DNA of 42,060 bases from Bacteroidota bacterium (lineage in GTDB: Bacteria; Bacteroidota; Bacteroidia; Bacteroidales; Bacteroidaceae). A model generated the notes under the pieces. It searched no databases. It was not told the origin of the DNA and worked only from the letters and a program-made list of their open reading frames with translations. The position numbers were made by a program, and so were the translations under genes. This document shows, in pieces, positions 1 to 8,465 of this stretch; positions within the stretch are counted from its first letter, which is position 1, and the number at the start of each line of letters is the position of its first letter. The DNA is taken from the NCBI GenBank assembly GCA_023458215.1, contig JAEXAJ010000047.1, positions 1-42,060 on the forward strand. Reading direction: 5' to 3'.

Positions 1-23
1 ATTCATTATATAATAGACATTTC

Positions 24-1211
24 ATGGGTTTACTACAAGACAAATTTGCGAAATACGACGTGCCACAACAGTTTATGGCAAAAGGCGTATATCCTTATTT
101 CCGTACAATTGAGAGTCATCAGGATACAGAGGTGATGATGGATGATAAGAAGGTCCTGATGTTCGGTTCGAACGCTTATACAGGATTAACTTATGATAAA
201 CGCATCATAGATGCCGCAAAAGCAGCTACAGATAAATATGGTACAGGTTGTGCCGGTTCTCGTTTGTTGAACGGTACGCTCGACATTCACGTTGAATTGG
301 AAAAAGAGCTGTCTGAGTTCGTTGGTAAAGATGATGCCTTGTGTTTCTCTACCGGATTTACGGTAAATGAAGGTGTGATTCCTCAATTAACCGGACGTAA
401 TGATTACATTATCTGTGATGATCGTGTACACGCTTCTATTGTAGATGGTCGTCGTCTCTCCTTCTCTACTCAGCTGAAGTATAAGCACAATGATATGGAA
501 GACCTGGAAAAGGAACTCCTGAAGTGCGAACCTGATGCAGTGAAGTTGATTGTAGTAGACAGCGTATTCTCTATGGAGGGTGATCTCGCCAATTTGCCGG
601 AGATCGTTCGTCTGAAGAAGAAATATAATGCCAGCATTATGGTGGACGAAGCTCATGGTCTGGGTGTATTCGGTAAGGAAGGACGTGGGGTTTGCGATTA
701 CTTTGGCGTAACCGATGATGTAGATTTGATAATGGGTACCTTTAGCAAGTCATTGGCATCTATCGGCGGTTTCATTGCCGGTGACAAAGAAGTCATCAAC
801 TGGTTGCGTCATAATGCGCGCTCTTATATCTTCCAGGCAAGTAATACTCCTGCTGCAACGGCAGCCGCTCGTGAAGCGCTTCACATTATCCGTACGGAGC
901 CCGAACGTCAGGAACGTTTGTGGGAAATTACAAATTACGCTTTGAAGAAATTCCGTGATGCCGGTTTTGAGATTGGTGATACAGAATCTCCTATCATTCC
1001 GTTGTATGTTCGTGATGCGGAACTGACATTTACCGTAACGAAGCTGGCTTTTGATGAAGGTATTTTCATCAACCCGGTTATTCCTCCTGCATGTGCTCCG
1101 CAAGATACGTTGGTGCGTGTAGCATTGATGGCTACTCATACCAAGGAACAAGTAGACTATGCGGTGGATAAACTGACAAAATGCTTCAAAGCATTGGATA
1201 TCATTAAGTAA
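24..1211 (+). CDS. spt: Serine palmitoyltransferase (PLP-dependent alpha-oxoamine synthase)
   Basis: This 395-aa cytosolic PLP enzyme belongs to the alpha-oxoamine synthase family (SPT/KBL/BioF). In Bacteroides the equivalent enzyme condenses serine with a long-chain acyl-CoA, the first step of sphingolipid synthesis. Visible landmarks are the Schiff-base lysine K242 in GTFSKSLASIGGF, the VDEAHGLG motif with D208 and H211, the cofactor-stacking histidine H136 in DDRVHASI, and the YGTGCAGSR loop near residue 72. The start at MGLLQDKF suits the family's N-terminus, and the length is normal. The gene is followed directly by a terminator. No other sphingolipid genes are adjacent. A 2-amino-3-ketobutyrate CoA ligase is the alternative reading, since the two are often confused in annotation; I favour SPT because the sequence matches my memory of the Bacteroides enzyme. 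Confidence 0.9.
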   Translation: MGLLQDKFAKYDVPQQFMAKGVYPYFRTIESHQDTEVMMDDKKVLMFGSNAYTGLTYDKRIIDAAKAATDKYGTGCAGSRLLNGTLDIHVELEKELSEFVGKDDALCFSTGFTVNEGVIPQLTGRNDYIICDDRVHASIVDGRRLSFSTQLKYKHNDMEDLEKELLKCEPDAVKLIVVDSVFSMEGDLANLPEIVRLKKKYNASIMVDEAHGLGVFGKEGRGVCDYFGVTDDVDLIMGTFSKSLASIGGFIAGDKEVINWLRHNARSYIFQASNTPAATAAAREALHIIRTEPERQERLWEITNYALKKFRDAGFEIGDTESPIIPLYVRDAELTFTVTKLAFDEGIFINPVIPPACAPQDTLVRVALMATHTKEQVDYAVDKLTKCFKALDIIK

Positions 1212-1231
1212 ATTGACAGAAACATATTGAT

Positions 1232-1266
1232 AAAAACCGTTTAGTCATAAGATTAAGCGGTTTTTT
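1232..1266 (+). terminator. Rho-independent terminator after spt
   Basis: A 14-bp stem with two G-U pairs (1233-1246 with 1251-1264) closes a four-base ATAA loop and runs into a T tract. It lies 20 bases after the spt stop. Confidence 0.8.
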
Positions 1267-1310
1267 CCTAAATAACAAACAGAATTAAACTAATTAAAAA
1301 GTTAGTAAAC

Positions 1311-2117
1311 ATGAAAAAATCATTTTTCATCATTGCCGCTATCGTATGCGGTATGAGTTTTGCCACTACTGCATCGGCACAAATTAAAATCGGTGGAAAG
1401 AAAATTAATGTAGGTAAAGCTGTACAAGCAGGAACTGACGCTGTTAAAGCCGTTACTTTGTCTGACGCAGACATTGCAGCCATGAGTAAAGAGTATATGA
1501 AATGGATGGATACGCACAATCCGTTAACAAAACCTGATACGGAATATGGCAAGCGTTTGGAGAAATTAACCGGAAACATCAAGGAAGTGGATGGCTTGAA
1601 AGTAAATTTCGGTGTTTACGAGGTAATAGACGTGAATGCCTTTGCATGTGGCGACGGCAGTGTACGTATATGTGCAGGATTGATGGATATTATGACTGAC
1701 GACGAAGTGATGTCTGTAATCGGCCATGAAATCGGCCATGTAATTCATACAGACTCTAAAGATGCCATGAAGAATGCTTATCTTCGTTCGGCTGTGAAGA
1801 ATGCAGCCGGTGCTGCAAGTTCTACGGTAGCTAAGATGACAGATTCAGAATTAGGTGCCATGGCAGAAGCTTTGGCAGGTGCACAATACTCTCAAGGACA
1901 AGAAACTGAGGCAGATGACTACGGATTTGAATTCTGCATTAAGCACAATATCGATCCTTATGCTATGTATAATGCATTGAACAAGTTACTGGAACTTTCT
2001 GCTGAAGCTCCAAAGGATTCTAAGTTCCAAAAGTTATTTTCTTCTCATCCTGATACGGCTAAGCGTGTAGCTCGCGCCAAGCAGAAGGCTGATGAGTATA
2101 TGAAGAATAAGAATTAA
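1311..2117 (+). CDS. Periplasmic M48-family zinc metalloprotease
   Basis: This 268-aa protein has an N-terminal signal peptide (KKSFFIIAAIVCGMSFATTA, cleavage probably near residue 23, before Gln), so it acts in the periplasm or is membrane-associated. The zinc site is clear: HEIGH at residues 139-143, with the third ligand probably E198 in ETEAD. The arrangement fits the Oma1/BepA/LoiP-like group of M48 proteases, which trim or degrade misfolded envelope proteins. The C-terminal SSHPDTAKRVARAK segment is the usual M48 tail. No TPR extension is present, unlike BepA. It stands alone between two terminators. I found no clear promoter in the short gap upstream. Confidence 0.9.
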   Translation: MKKSFFIIAAIVCGMSFATTASAQIKIGGKKINVGKAVQAGTDAVKAVTLSDADIAAMSKEYMKWMDTHNPLTKPDTEYGKRLEKLTGNIKEVDGLKVNFGVYEVIDVNAFACGDGSVRICAGLMDIMTDDEVMSVIGHEIGHVIHTDSKDAMKNAYLRSAVKNAAGAASSTVAKMTDSELGAMAEALAGAQYSQGQETEADDYGFEFCIKHNIDPYAMYNALNKLLELSAEAPKDSKFQKLFSSHPDTAKRVARAKQKADEYMKNKN

Positions 2118-2138
2118 ATCATTTCTATTTATTATAGT

Positions 2139-2176
2139 AAGGTGGGGTCAGGATTACTTGAACCCCACCTTATTTT
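2139..2176. terminator. Bidirectional terminator between convergent genes
   Basis: A 10-bp GC-rich perfect stem (2139-2148 with 2162-2171) is followed on the plus strand by TATTTTTT. It separates the M48 gene from the convergent AAA+ gene, whose last codons (KVGFK and the stop) lie inside the hairpin. Confidence 0.8.
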
Positions 2177-5100
2177 TTATGTTTCTCCAAATAAATCCCT
2201 TTACATCTTGTGCGATAACTATACCTTTGATAGATTCTTTATCTAATTTGCTTTCGCGTAACAAGGCAATACCGGCAATGGAACGTGAAAGAAGTTTCAT
2301 GGTGCGTGCATTGGCATATCCCAATTCCCGGTTTTCGCAAAGTTGAGAAATATAGTTAGCCATGATAGCTTTAGCTTTTGTCTCCATTTTCATTTTTCGC
2401 TTTTTCAGCATTTGTTCCAGAATTTGTAACAGCTCATTAGCGGTGTAATCCTCAAAATGCAAGGTGTGGTCGAACTCTGCTATTCCACATTGCTTCAGGC
2501 TATTTACTAAAGGCTGCCTGATGGCTTCATGTTCAGCAATAATTAATGCATAGTTTCCCGGAAGATCTGCAGTTAGCGATGTCAGCCGAAAGCGTAGCTT
2601 TTCACTATCGAAGTGTGATTGCGGACTTTTGAATGCCGGTGCATCACCATCGACAAACAGTAATCCTTGCTGCGAACGCTTCATGGCATTTTTCAGAATC
2701 TCGTCGACTTTATAATCTTGTACATTGTATATTTCTTCAGCTTTCAATTCTATCAGTTGTCCTTTGCCCAATAAGTTCATGGCGTGAAGTAGTTCCGCCA
2801 TAATGCCTGCAACCGTGCTTTTGCCGGTACCGGTATTTCCGGTGAAACTCCATTTTAGTGGACCTGCATTTCCGGCATAAGCCAATTCCCGGCTATTAAG
2901 GTAACGCGATATGTCTACAAAGTCGTGAATTGCTTTCTTTACTTGTTGTAAACCTATCATGTTGTCCAGCTTTTGTAAAGATCGGGCAATACTTTTTTCA
3001 TCAAAGCCGTTGTTTTGAATGTTTTTCAGCTCATCTTCTGTAATTGGAATGTCCTGCGCCTGAATGGTTTGCAAGGTGTTTTTGTTTTTCAGTTTGCTTT
3101 CGGGCAAGGTAGCCAAACGACTACTCATAGCAGGAATAATCTGGGTGTTAATCAGCTGAGTTACAAAACGTCCGTTGCCGAAGTGTCGGTCTTTATGCCT
3201 TACTTCTTTTGTTATCAGGGCTTTTAAAGCTTTGATGGCAGCGGCAGAGAAACTGTAACCGTTCTTTTGAGCTACCCCCTTTGCTATTTCCATTAACTCG
3301 TCCGCTGTGTAATCTTCAAAGTGGAAAATATACGGAAAACGTGACTTCAATCCGGGATTGGATTCAAGCAGCTTTTCCATTTCTCCCGGATAACCGGCCA
3401 TGATAACGAGCGTGTCGGTTTCTTCACGACTAAGGGTGGTGAGCAACGTTTCTATTACTCTGGGACCGGAATCGTTGGAGAACTCATTCTCTTTTAACAG
3501 CGTATAGGCTTCGTCGATGAAAAGTACATTGCCTTGGGCGCTTTTCAGAATAGCCTTGGTTTTTAGTTCCGTACCTCCTACCCTTGTATCCATAAAATCA
3601 CTCCGCTCTACCCGTACCACATTGCCTTTTGATAGCAATCCCAACGAAGCATAGATTTCTCCGATAAAATCGGCAACAGTTGTTTTTCCTGTGCCGGGAT
3701 TTCCGGTGAATACCATGTGCATGGGTGGCAAAGAGGTATGAATGCCTTGTTCATTTCGGAGGCGAACCAAGTTTACAAAATTCAGATGGTTACTGATACT
3801 CTTTTTGAGTTGCTGCAACCCGATCATCTGCTGCAATTTAGCTAGCGACTTCTTATAATCGCCCTGCTTCAAACGAGGGATATCTTCTTTTTCTATAGTA
3901 ATGAGTTGTTCGCGTGTTGGAGACGGGATCTTGCTGATTCGCTGCGCCATGTTGTGCAGGATTTCTTCTGAAAACAATATCTCCATGTAACGTCCGTTAC
4001 CAAAAGTATCATCATGCATATTGTATGCCCGCTTTACAACAGATTGCAAGGCTTTTCGGGCATCTTTTGTCAGCTCATAGCATTTTTGGCGGCAATAAAG
4101 ATCACCTATCTGCATCAGTTCATCAATGCTATAATCATCAAAATAGTAACGATTGGTTTCGGGAATACGCGATTCAAGTCCCGGATTGCCATTCAACATA
4201 TTTTTCATAGGTCCTGGATAACCTGCCAACAACAACATCCAGTCGCGGTTTGATTCGTCGGCTAGAGCTGTGAGTAAAGTGGTCAGAATATTCATGCCGG
4301 GATCTTTGGGATCCTCCGGTTTATAGAGGGTATATGCTTCGTCAATAAATAAGATACCGCCTTTGGCACGGTTCATGGCGGCAATTGTTTTTTCTCCTTC
4401 GCTGCTGTAATATTGTCCCAGCAAAGTGCTGCGTTCTTCGTATACTACATGTCCTTTAGAAAGCATTCCCATATCTTTCAGAATCTTACCAAGCAAGCCT
4501 GCTACCGTCGTTTTACCGGTTCCCGGGTTTCCAATAAAAGCAGCGTGCAAGGAGTGCATTTGTGTAGGAAGTCCTATGGCATTGCGTTTCTTCTCCATGA
4601 GAATAAGGTTCCGGTAATCGCTGATCTTCTTTTTGACACTAGCAAGCCCTATCATGTTGTTCAGTTTTTGCATGGGGGCATCTACAATATCCGAACGGAG
4701 AATCTTCTTTCCGGCAATGTTGGTCTTGGGTTGTATGTTTTCTCGTCCGTATGAGCTTTCTATATCCTTGTTCCCTATTTCGAATGGAGCGGATATAATG
4801 GTTTCGTCCATGAAAAGTATCTCGATGAGGTACATGCCTTTTTTCCAAAAATGCCGTTTGCCTTGTCCCATCTCCCAACATAAGGACAAATACTCTTGAT
4901 CTTCGCAAGTATAGGAATTACTGCACATAATATCTGTAGCAACGATTCGTCCGGTTTCGTCGTGCAGGCGCACTTCAAATTCGGGAGTGAAGCTAGGAAC
5001 ATCTTCCTCGGATAATATGTTTTTGACGATTTCTAACATAACGACGGATCCTAAATGGAGATGGTTGAAACAGCTCTGCGAACGTATCAACTGGCTGTAA

Positions 5101-5687
5101 TCTACCTCCTCGCCTTCTTCGTTTCGGTATAAGGCAAAAGAGTGTTGCTGAAAACATTCCGTATAGTTTTCCGGAAGTTCCATCAATTGAAAGCCCTTGC
5201 AATGTACTTCCGTATTATCATGATAAACCGTAATGGAGAAACGGCTGTTTTTGATATTTTCCGTATCCAGCATATTGTCGGGTACCGGGAAAGAAATATA
5301 TAGCTTTCCCAGTATGTCATGTCTGTTTACCTGAACAGTTCGTGTTATCTTGTCCAGCTGCTCGTCGTTATTGTCTAATGTTATATTGAGTTTTCTACTC
5401 CAACGGAACTCCTCATAATGCGGATTATGTATTTGTATTTCTGCATGTAAAAATTCTCCTTGCCGGGGTGAGCGGAATTGAGTGCGTTTTGTGTAACAAC
5501 CACCATACTCCTCTTCCGGCGAAAAAGCTAGAAGGATATCCGTAATATGTACCTGGGGCTCTTCGTCGAAAAAATGTTCTTCTTCGTCGTTGTCATCTTC
5601 TTCAATGTTATCATCTTCAATATTTGTGTTGATGAATTCATCCAATAAACGTGCAAATTCGTCGTCTTCCTTATTTTCTGTTTCCAT
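2154..5687 (-). CDS. Triple CbxX/CfxQ-type AAA+ ATPase
   Basis: The start is set at METENKEDDEF (1177 aa); the in-frame extension to 5780 crosses the likely promoter and is not protein-like. The N-terminal ~330 residues are acidic and then beta-rich, with no family I recognise. Three AAA+ modules of the CbxX/CfxQ (SpoVK) type follow. Module 1 has GNPGTGKTT at ~386 and Walker B FIDEAYTL (D449/E450). Module 2 has GNPGTGKTT at ~662 and D725/E726. Module 3 has GNTGTGKST at ~950, but Walker B reads LLFVDGDAP (D1013, then G1014 where the catalytic Glu should be), so it probably binds ATP without hydrolysing it. Relatives remodel protein complexes (rubisco activase CbbX, EccA of type VII secretion). 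The substrate here is unknown, and no secretion genes are adjacent. Confidence 0.85.
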   Translation of the reverse strand: METENKEDDEFARLLDEFINTNIEDDNIEEDDNDEEEHFFDEEPQVHITDILLAFSPEEEYGGCYTKRTQFRSPRQGEFLHAEIQIHNPHYEEFRWSRKLNITLDNNDEQLDKITRTVQVNRHDILGKLYISFPVPDNMLDTENIKNSRFSITVYHDNTEVHCKGFQLMELPENYTECFQQHSFALYRNEEGEEVDYSQLIRSQSCFNHLHLGSVVMLEIVKNILSEEDVPSFTPEFEVRLHDETGRIVATDIMCSNSYTCEDQEYLSLCWEMGQGKRHFWKKGMYLIEILFMDETIISAPFEIGNKDIESSYGRENIQPKTNIAGKKILRSDIVDAPMQKLNNMIGLASVKKKISDYRNLILMEKKRNAIGLPTQMHSLHAAFIGNPGTGKTTVAGLLGKILKDMGMLSKGHVVYEERSTLLGQYYSSEGEKTIAAMNRAKGGILFIDEAYTLYKPEDPKDPGMNILTTLLTALADESNRDWMLLLAGYPGPMKNMLNGNPGLESRIPETNRYYFDDYSIDELMQIGDLYCRQKCYELTKDARKALQSVVKRAYNMHDDTFGNGRYMEILFSEEILHNMAQRISKIPSPTREQLITIEKEDIPRLKQGDYKKSLAKLQQMIGLQQLKKSISNHLNFVNLVRLRNEQGIHTSLPPMHMVFTGNPGTGKTTVADFIGEIYASLGLLSKGNVVRVERSDFMDTRVGGTELKTKAILKSAQGNVLFIDEAYTLLKENEFSNDSGPRVIETLLTTLSREETDTLVIMAGYPGEMEKLLESNPGLKSRFPYIFHFEDYTADELMEIAKGVAQKNGYSFSAAAIKALKALITKEVRHKDRHFGNGRFVTQLINTQIIPAMSSRLATLPESKLKNKNTLQTIQAQDIPITEDELKNIQNNGFDEKSIARSLQKLDNMIGLQQVKKAIHDFVDISRYLNSRELAYAGNAGPLKWSFTGNTGTGKSTVAGIMAELLHAMNLLGKGQLIELKAEEIYNVQDYKVDEILKNAMKRSQQGLLFVDGDAPAFKSPQSHFDSEKLRFRLTSLTADLPGNYALIIAEHEAIRQPLVNSLKQCGIAEFDHTLHFEDYTANELLQILEQMLKKRKMKMETKAKAIMANYISQLCENRELGYANARTMKLLSRSIAGIALLRESKLDKESIKGIVIAQDVKGFIWRNIKNKVGFK

Positions 5688-5709
5688 AATTGATTTGGGG
5701 TTTGGAGGA

Positions 5710-5717
5710 CAAATATA
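5710..5717 (-). promoter_or_regulatory. Putative -7 box of the AAA+ gene
   Basis: On the minus strand this reads TATATTTG, matching the Bacteroides -7 consensus TAnnTTTG, 22 bases upstream of the chosen ATG at 5687. No good -33 TTTG is seen at the expected distance, so the call is weak. It supports the shorter start. Confidence 0.4.
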
Positions 5718-5896
5718 ATTATTTTTGTTAGAATGCCTATATTTCCGATTATAAAACGTTTGTTTTTCGATGATATTCATTCGAAGAAGCTTTTTTCTTT
5801 TATCGGAAGTATGAAAATGTTACATGCCGGTGTCGGGGTTGAATACAATACAGCCAGTTTATCCCCATCTGAAGATATCTGTAACGCTGTTTTTGT

Positions 5897-5975
5897 AGGG
5901 CTACACCCTTTTCCATGGATGGCTACACCCTTTGGATGCGATGGCTACACCATCCGCAAAAAAGGGTGTAGCCCT
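5897..5975. repeat. GGCTACACC repeat cluster in a 16-bp inverted repeat
   Basis: AGGGCTACACCCTTTT at 5897-5912 has its exact reverse complement at 5960-5975. The 47-base spacer contains two further direct copies of GGCTACACC, at about 5930 and 5943; the second sits in its own small hairpin, GATGG-ctaca-CCATC. It could be a terminator for the upstream phosphatase/TPR operon, but no T tract follows the outer stem. It more resembles a dispersed palindromic repeat. Confidence 0.75.
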
Positions 5976-6011
5976 GCTAAAGGTGCGATTTACTGTAATC
6001 AGAATTGATGA

Positions 6012-6863
6012 CTATTTCAATTTATCTTCGATTTCCTTTAGTAACTTTTCTTCAAGTTCTAATACCGGAATGATTGTCTCGTCCGTTTTTCGTAATTCGG
6101 TGAATAGACTATGAGCTTGTTCTAGCGACTTTTTTGCGTTGGACCAACATTTACTTTCTTTGTAAAAGATGCCGGTATTATGGTGAGACATGCCATAAAG
6201 CTCTAGATAGCGTTCGGAATTTTGCTTTTTATATAGATATTCGTACGCTTCGATGTGTGCCAATAAAGCCCGCTCTGCTAATTCTAGATCTTTTACTTCT
6301 CCAGTGTGCCAATAGCTATATCCTATTTTGTAGAGAGTTTTTGCTATAAATCCCTGATATCTTATCTTATCGAACTTGAGCATTTGCTTCTGAAAGGCAA
6401 GTGCTTTTGAGAAAATAGGAATAGCATCTTGGTAGCGCTCTGCCACAAAGAACATGTTTGCGAATCCAAAAATCAAATCGGCGGCGAGGCTGGTATAATC
6501 ACTTGCCAATTCTTCGTCTTTTATAGTTTCAGAATGTTCGCAGTAATAAATAGCTTTCTTGTAAAACTCCATTGCTTTATCTATGCTACCACCTTCACAA
6601 TGACGGTAATGATCTCCTAAACAGCAATAGATATCGACAAGTTCTATTTCAAAATGCAATTTATCAAGCTTGTATCCTTTCAAAGCTAACTTTAATGCGT
6701 TCTGCATCAATTTTTCAGCCTGCTTGGGCTGATCTTCTTTTATACTTTTGCTGTCTGCCATTAGCAAGGATATGTTGTCTCTTAGCTCCTCTATCTTTTT
6801 TTGTATTTCTTCTTCCATTGAATCAGGCTTTTGTAATTGGTTAATTGGGAAGGTGAGATTCAT
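6012..6863 (-). CDS. TPR-like helical repeat protein
   Basis: This 283-aa cytosolic protein is almost all helical, with no signal peptide or membrane segment. Several TPR-like helix pairs are visible: one with SIDKAMEFYKKAIYYCEH, one with ERYQDAIPIFSKALAFQKQ, one around LELAERALLAHIEAYEYLY, and a last one with CWSNAKKSLEQAHSLF. Such proteins are protein-binding scaffolds; the partner is unknown. The start is supported by an ATGA overlap with the stop of the preceding phosphatase gene, which implies translational coupling. Because that gene is frameshifted, expression of this one may be reduced unless it has another promoter. Confidence 0.75.
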   Translation of the reverse strand: MNLTFPINQLQKPDSMEEEIQKKIEELRDNISLLMADSKSIKEDQPKQAEKLMQNALKLALKGYKLDKLHFEIELVDIYCCLGDHYRHCEGGSIDKAMEFYKKAIYYCEHSETIKDEELASDYTSLAADLIFGFANMFFVAERYQDAIPIFSKALAFQKQMLKFDKIRYQGFIAKTLYKIGYSYWHTGEVKDLELAERALLAHIEAYEYLYKKQNSERYLELYGMSHHNTGIFYKESKCWSNAKKSLEQAHSLFTELRKTDETIIPVLELEEKLLKEIEDKLK

Positions 6864-7548
6864 AATATGTCATGTGGTAATTGAATCGGTCTTCTTCTCA
6901 TGGGATTATTCCTATTGATGTTCAAAGGAGTTTTAAGTTCGTATTTTCCTGTAAGTTTATCTTTTTCAAGTATCACCAAGCAGCCATTTTGGGGAGATGA
7001 CATTTGCTCAAACTCTTCTACTGTCAGATGGAACCAACGCATAATGAAAAGGCGAATGGCAAGCGAATGCGTTACCAAGACACAATTCTGCGGATAATTT
7101 TCTCTTAAAAAGTCTCGATGCAGAGAGCCAAGTAAGTCATTGATGCGGTCGTAGACATCGGTACCCGCTTCGCCACCCGGAAAACGGTAATAAAAGGTGC
7201 CGTACTCTTTTCTGTCTTTGAGTAACTGTTGTAGTTCTTGATGTGTGCGCAAGTAACCCCCCACTCTTGTTCCCTAAGTCGTGGCTCTTCATTATACTGG
7301 AATTGATTGCGAGGAAATGCTCTGACAATATTCTCAAAGGTCGACCGTGTCCACCAAAACGGGGAGACATAGAAATACATGCTCTCTTCTCCTACTACTT
7401 GTTTCAATTTCTCACCTGCTTCTACTGCTTGTCGAATACCATTTTCAGTTAATTCTATTGTATAGTCAGGTACAGTGGCAAATCTACTTTCGTCGGTATT
7501 TCCGTGGCATTCGCCATGACGGATGAGGATGATGCGAGTGGGTTTCAT
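6860..7548 (-). pseudogene. Histidine phosphatase family gene, frameshifted
   Basis: The N-terminal part (from MKPTRIILIRHGE at 7548) carries the RHG phosphohistidine motif of the histidine phosphatase/phosphoglycerate mutase superfamily. The C-terminal part, in another frame (about 7264 to 6860), carries YYRFPGGEAGTDVYDR and the second catalytic histidine in VLVTHSLAIRLF. The frames change at a run of six Gs on the coding strand (7257-7262). One extra G gives continuous REQEWGGYLRTHQ and a 229-aa protein of normal size; 689 bp plus one is divisible by three. As written, the protein ends early and lacks the second histidine. It may be a true pseudogene, a slipping homopolymer switch or a sequencing error. 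The stop overlaps the TPR gene's ATG. Confidence 0.8.
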
Positions 7549-7574
7549 AGTTGCTTAATACTGTTTGTTGACAA

Positions 7575-7606
7575 CAATATTAAGCATTAAAACTTAATAT
7601 CACAAG
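7575..7606 (-). promoter_or_regulatory. Putative promoter of the phosphatase/TPR operon
   Basis: On the minus strand, CTTG, 20 bases, then TAATATTG: near-consensus for Bacteroides, with one mismatch in each element. It lies about 27 bases upstream of the ATG at 7548. The -7 box overlaps an 8-bp inverted repeat, GCTTAATA (7553-7560) with TATTAAGC (7578-7585), a possible operator. Confidence 0.45.
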
Positions 7607-7709
7607 AAAACATGCAACATTTTATTTCAAAAAAATGAAGTGTAACGGTTTTCAGTTACAAGGATATGTCAGATTGATATTATTACTATTTTATCTATTT
7701 ATTCGCCAA

Positions 7710-7744
7710 TTTGCTTTCGATTTAGAAAATAATTAGTATGTTTG
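7710..7744 (+). promoter_or_regulatory. Putative promoter of the Mpv17-like gene
   Basis: TTTG at 7710-7713 and TATGTTTG at 7737-7744 match the Bacteroides -33 and -7 elements, although the 23-base spacing is longer than the usual 19-21. The -7 box is 31 bases before the ATG. Confidence 0.5.
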
Positions 7745-7775
7745 CCTCGTAATTTATGAAAAACATAACTTTTGT

Positions 7776-8462
7776 ATGAAAAAGCAAGATTTAATTTTCG
7801 CTCTGGTATTAGTAGTAATTTTCTTACCATTTTTTGTGAGTGATGCTGCTTACGAATGGTATAAGTCATTCAACGCAACACATGGTATGGTGATGAGTTT
7901 CATCAAGTTTGGAGTTCTTGCTACGATGGGTGAAGTTTTAGGACTTCGCATCAGTGCGGGAGTTTACAATCGGAAAGGGTTTGGTATACTTCCTCGTGCG
8001 GTAGTTTGGGGGCTTTTAGGTATTGGAATTAATGCAGCCATGATAATCTTTTCGAAAGGTGTTCCACAGTTCATGGAATATATGGGTATGACTGATGCAG
8101 CAAATATTATCAATGGAGTATTTAGCGCAGATAAGGTTTGGATAGCTTTTGTTATTTCAGTAGCTATGAATACGATATTTGCACCTGTGTTCATGACATT
8201 TCATAAGATTACTGATACACACATTTTAGACTGTGGCGGTTCTCTTCGCAGTCTTATCACTCCCATTCCAATGACACGTATCATTACACATTTGAACTGG
8301 GATGCACAATGGAACTTTGTATTCAAGAAAACAATTCCTTTCTTCTGGTATCCGGCGCACACTATCACATTCCTCCTACCAGGAGAAATGCGAGTGTTGT
8401 TTGCAGCTATCTTGGGGGTAGTGTTGGGAGTATTATTGGCGATTGCAGCACGAATGAAGTAA
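7776..8462 (+). CDS. Mpv17/PMP22-like inner-membrane protein
   Basis: This 228-aa hydrophobic protein has about five likely membrane segments: residues 5-25, 40-60, 68-90, 120-140 and 200-225. The segment FFWYPAHTITFLLPGEMRVL resembles the C-terminal signature of the eukaryotic Mpv17/PMP22 family (WP..Q..NF..VP...R). An upstream R-x-x-x-WGLLGIGINAAM stretch would match that family's first half. I rate the family link as moderate; a plain conserved Bacteroides membrane protein of unknown function is the fallback. It has its own promoter. Its stop lies only three bases from the stop of the convergent MBL gene, with no terminator between. Confidence 0.6.
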   Translation: MKKQDLIFALVLVVIFLPFFVSDAAYEWYKSFNATHGMVMSFIKFGVLATMGEVLGLRISAGVYNRKGFGILPRAVVWGLLGIGINAAMIIFSKGVPQFMEYMGMTDAANIINGVFSADKVWIAFVISVAMNTIFAPVFMTFHKITDTHILDCGGSLRSLITPIPMTRIITHLNWDAQWNFVFKKTIPFFWYPAHTITFLLPGEMRVLFAAILGVVLGVLLAIAARMK

Positions 8463-8465
8463 AAA

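Larger units (their letters stand above)
5688..6011. other. 324-bp intergenic region
   Basis: This gap lies between the TPR gene end and the AAA+ gene start, both on the minus strand. It holds the AAA+ -7 box near its left end and the GGCTACACC repeat cluster near its right end. I find no convincing gene in it; the small open frames across it are repeat-derived or AT-rich. Confidence 0.6.

Noticed and set aside
2154..5687. Type VII secretion ATPase EccA
   Set aside because: The CbxX-type modules are similar, but there are three of them and no Esx or EccC-like genes nearby.
5688..5780. N-terminal extension of the AAA+ protein
   Set aside because: It crosses a TATATTTG promoter box and lacks protein-like composition; METENKEDDE is the better start.
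5897..5975. CRISPR array
   Set aside because: The repeat unit is only nine bases, copies differ in orientation and spacers are unequal and very short; no cas genes are near.
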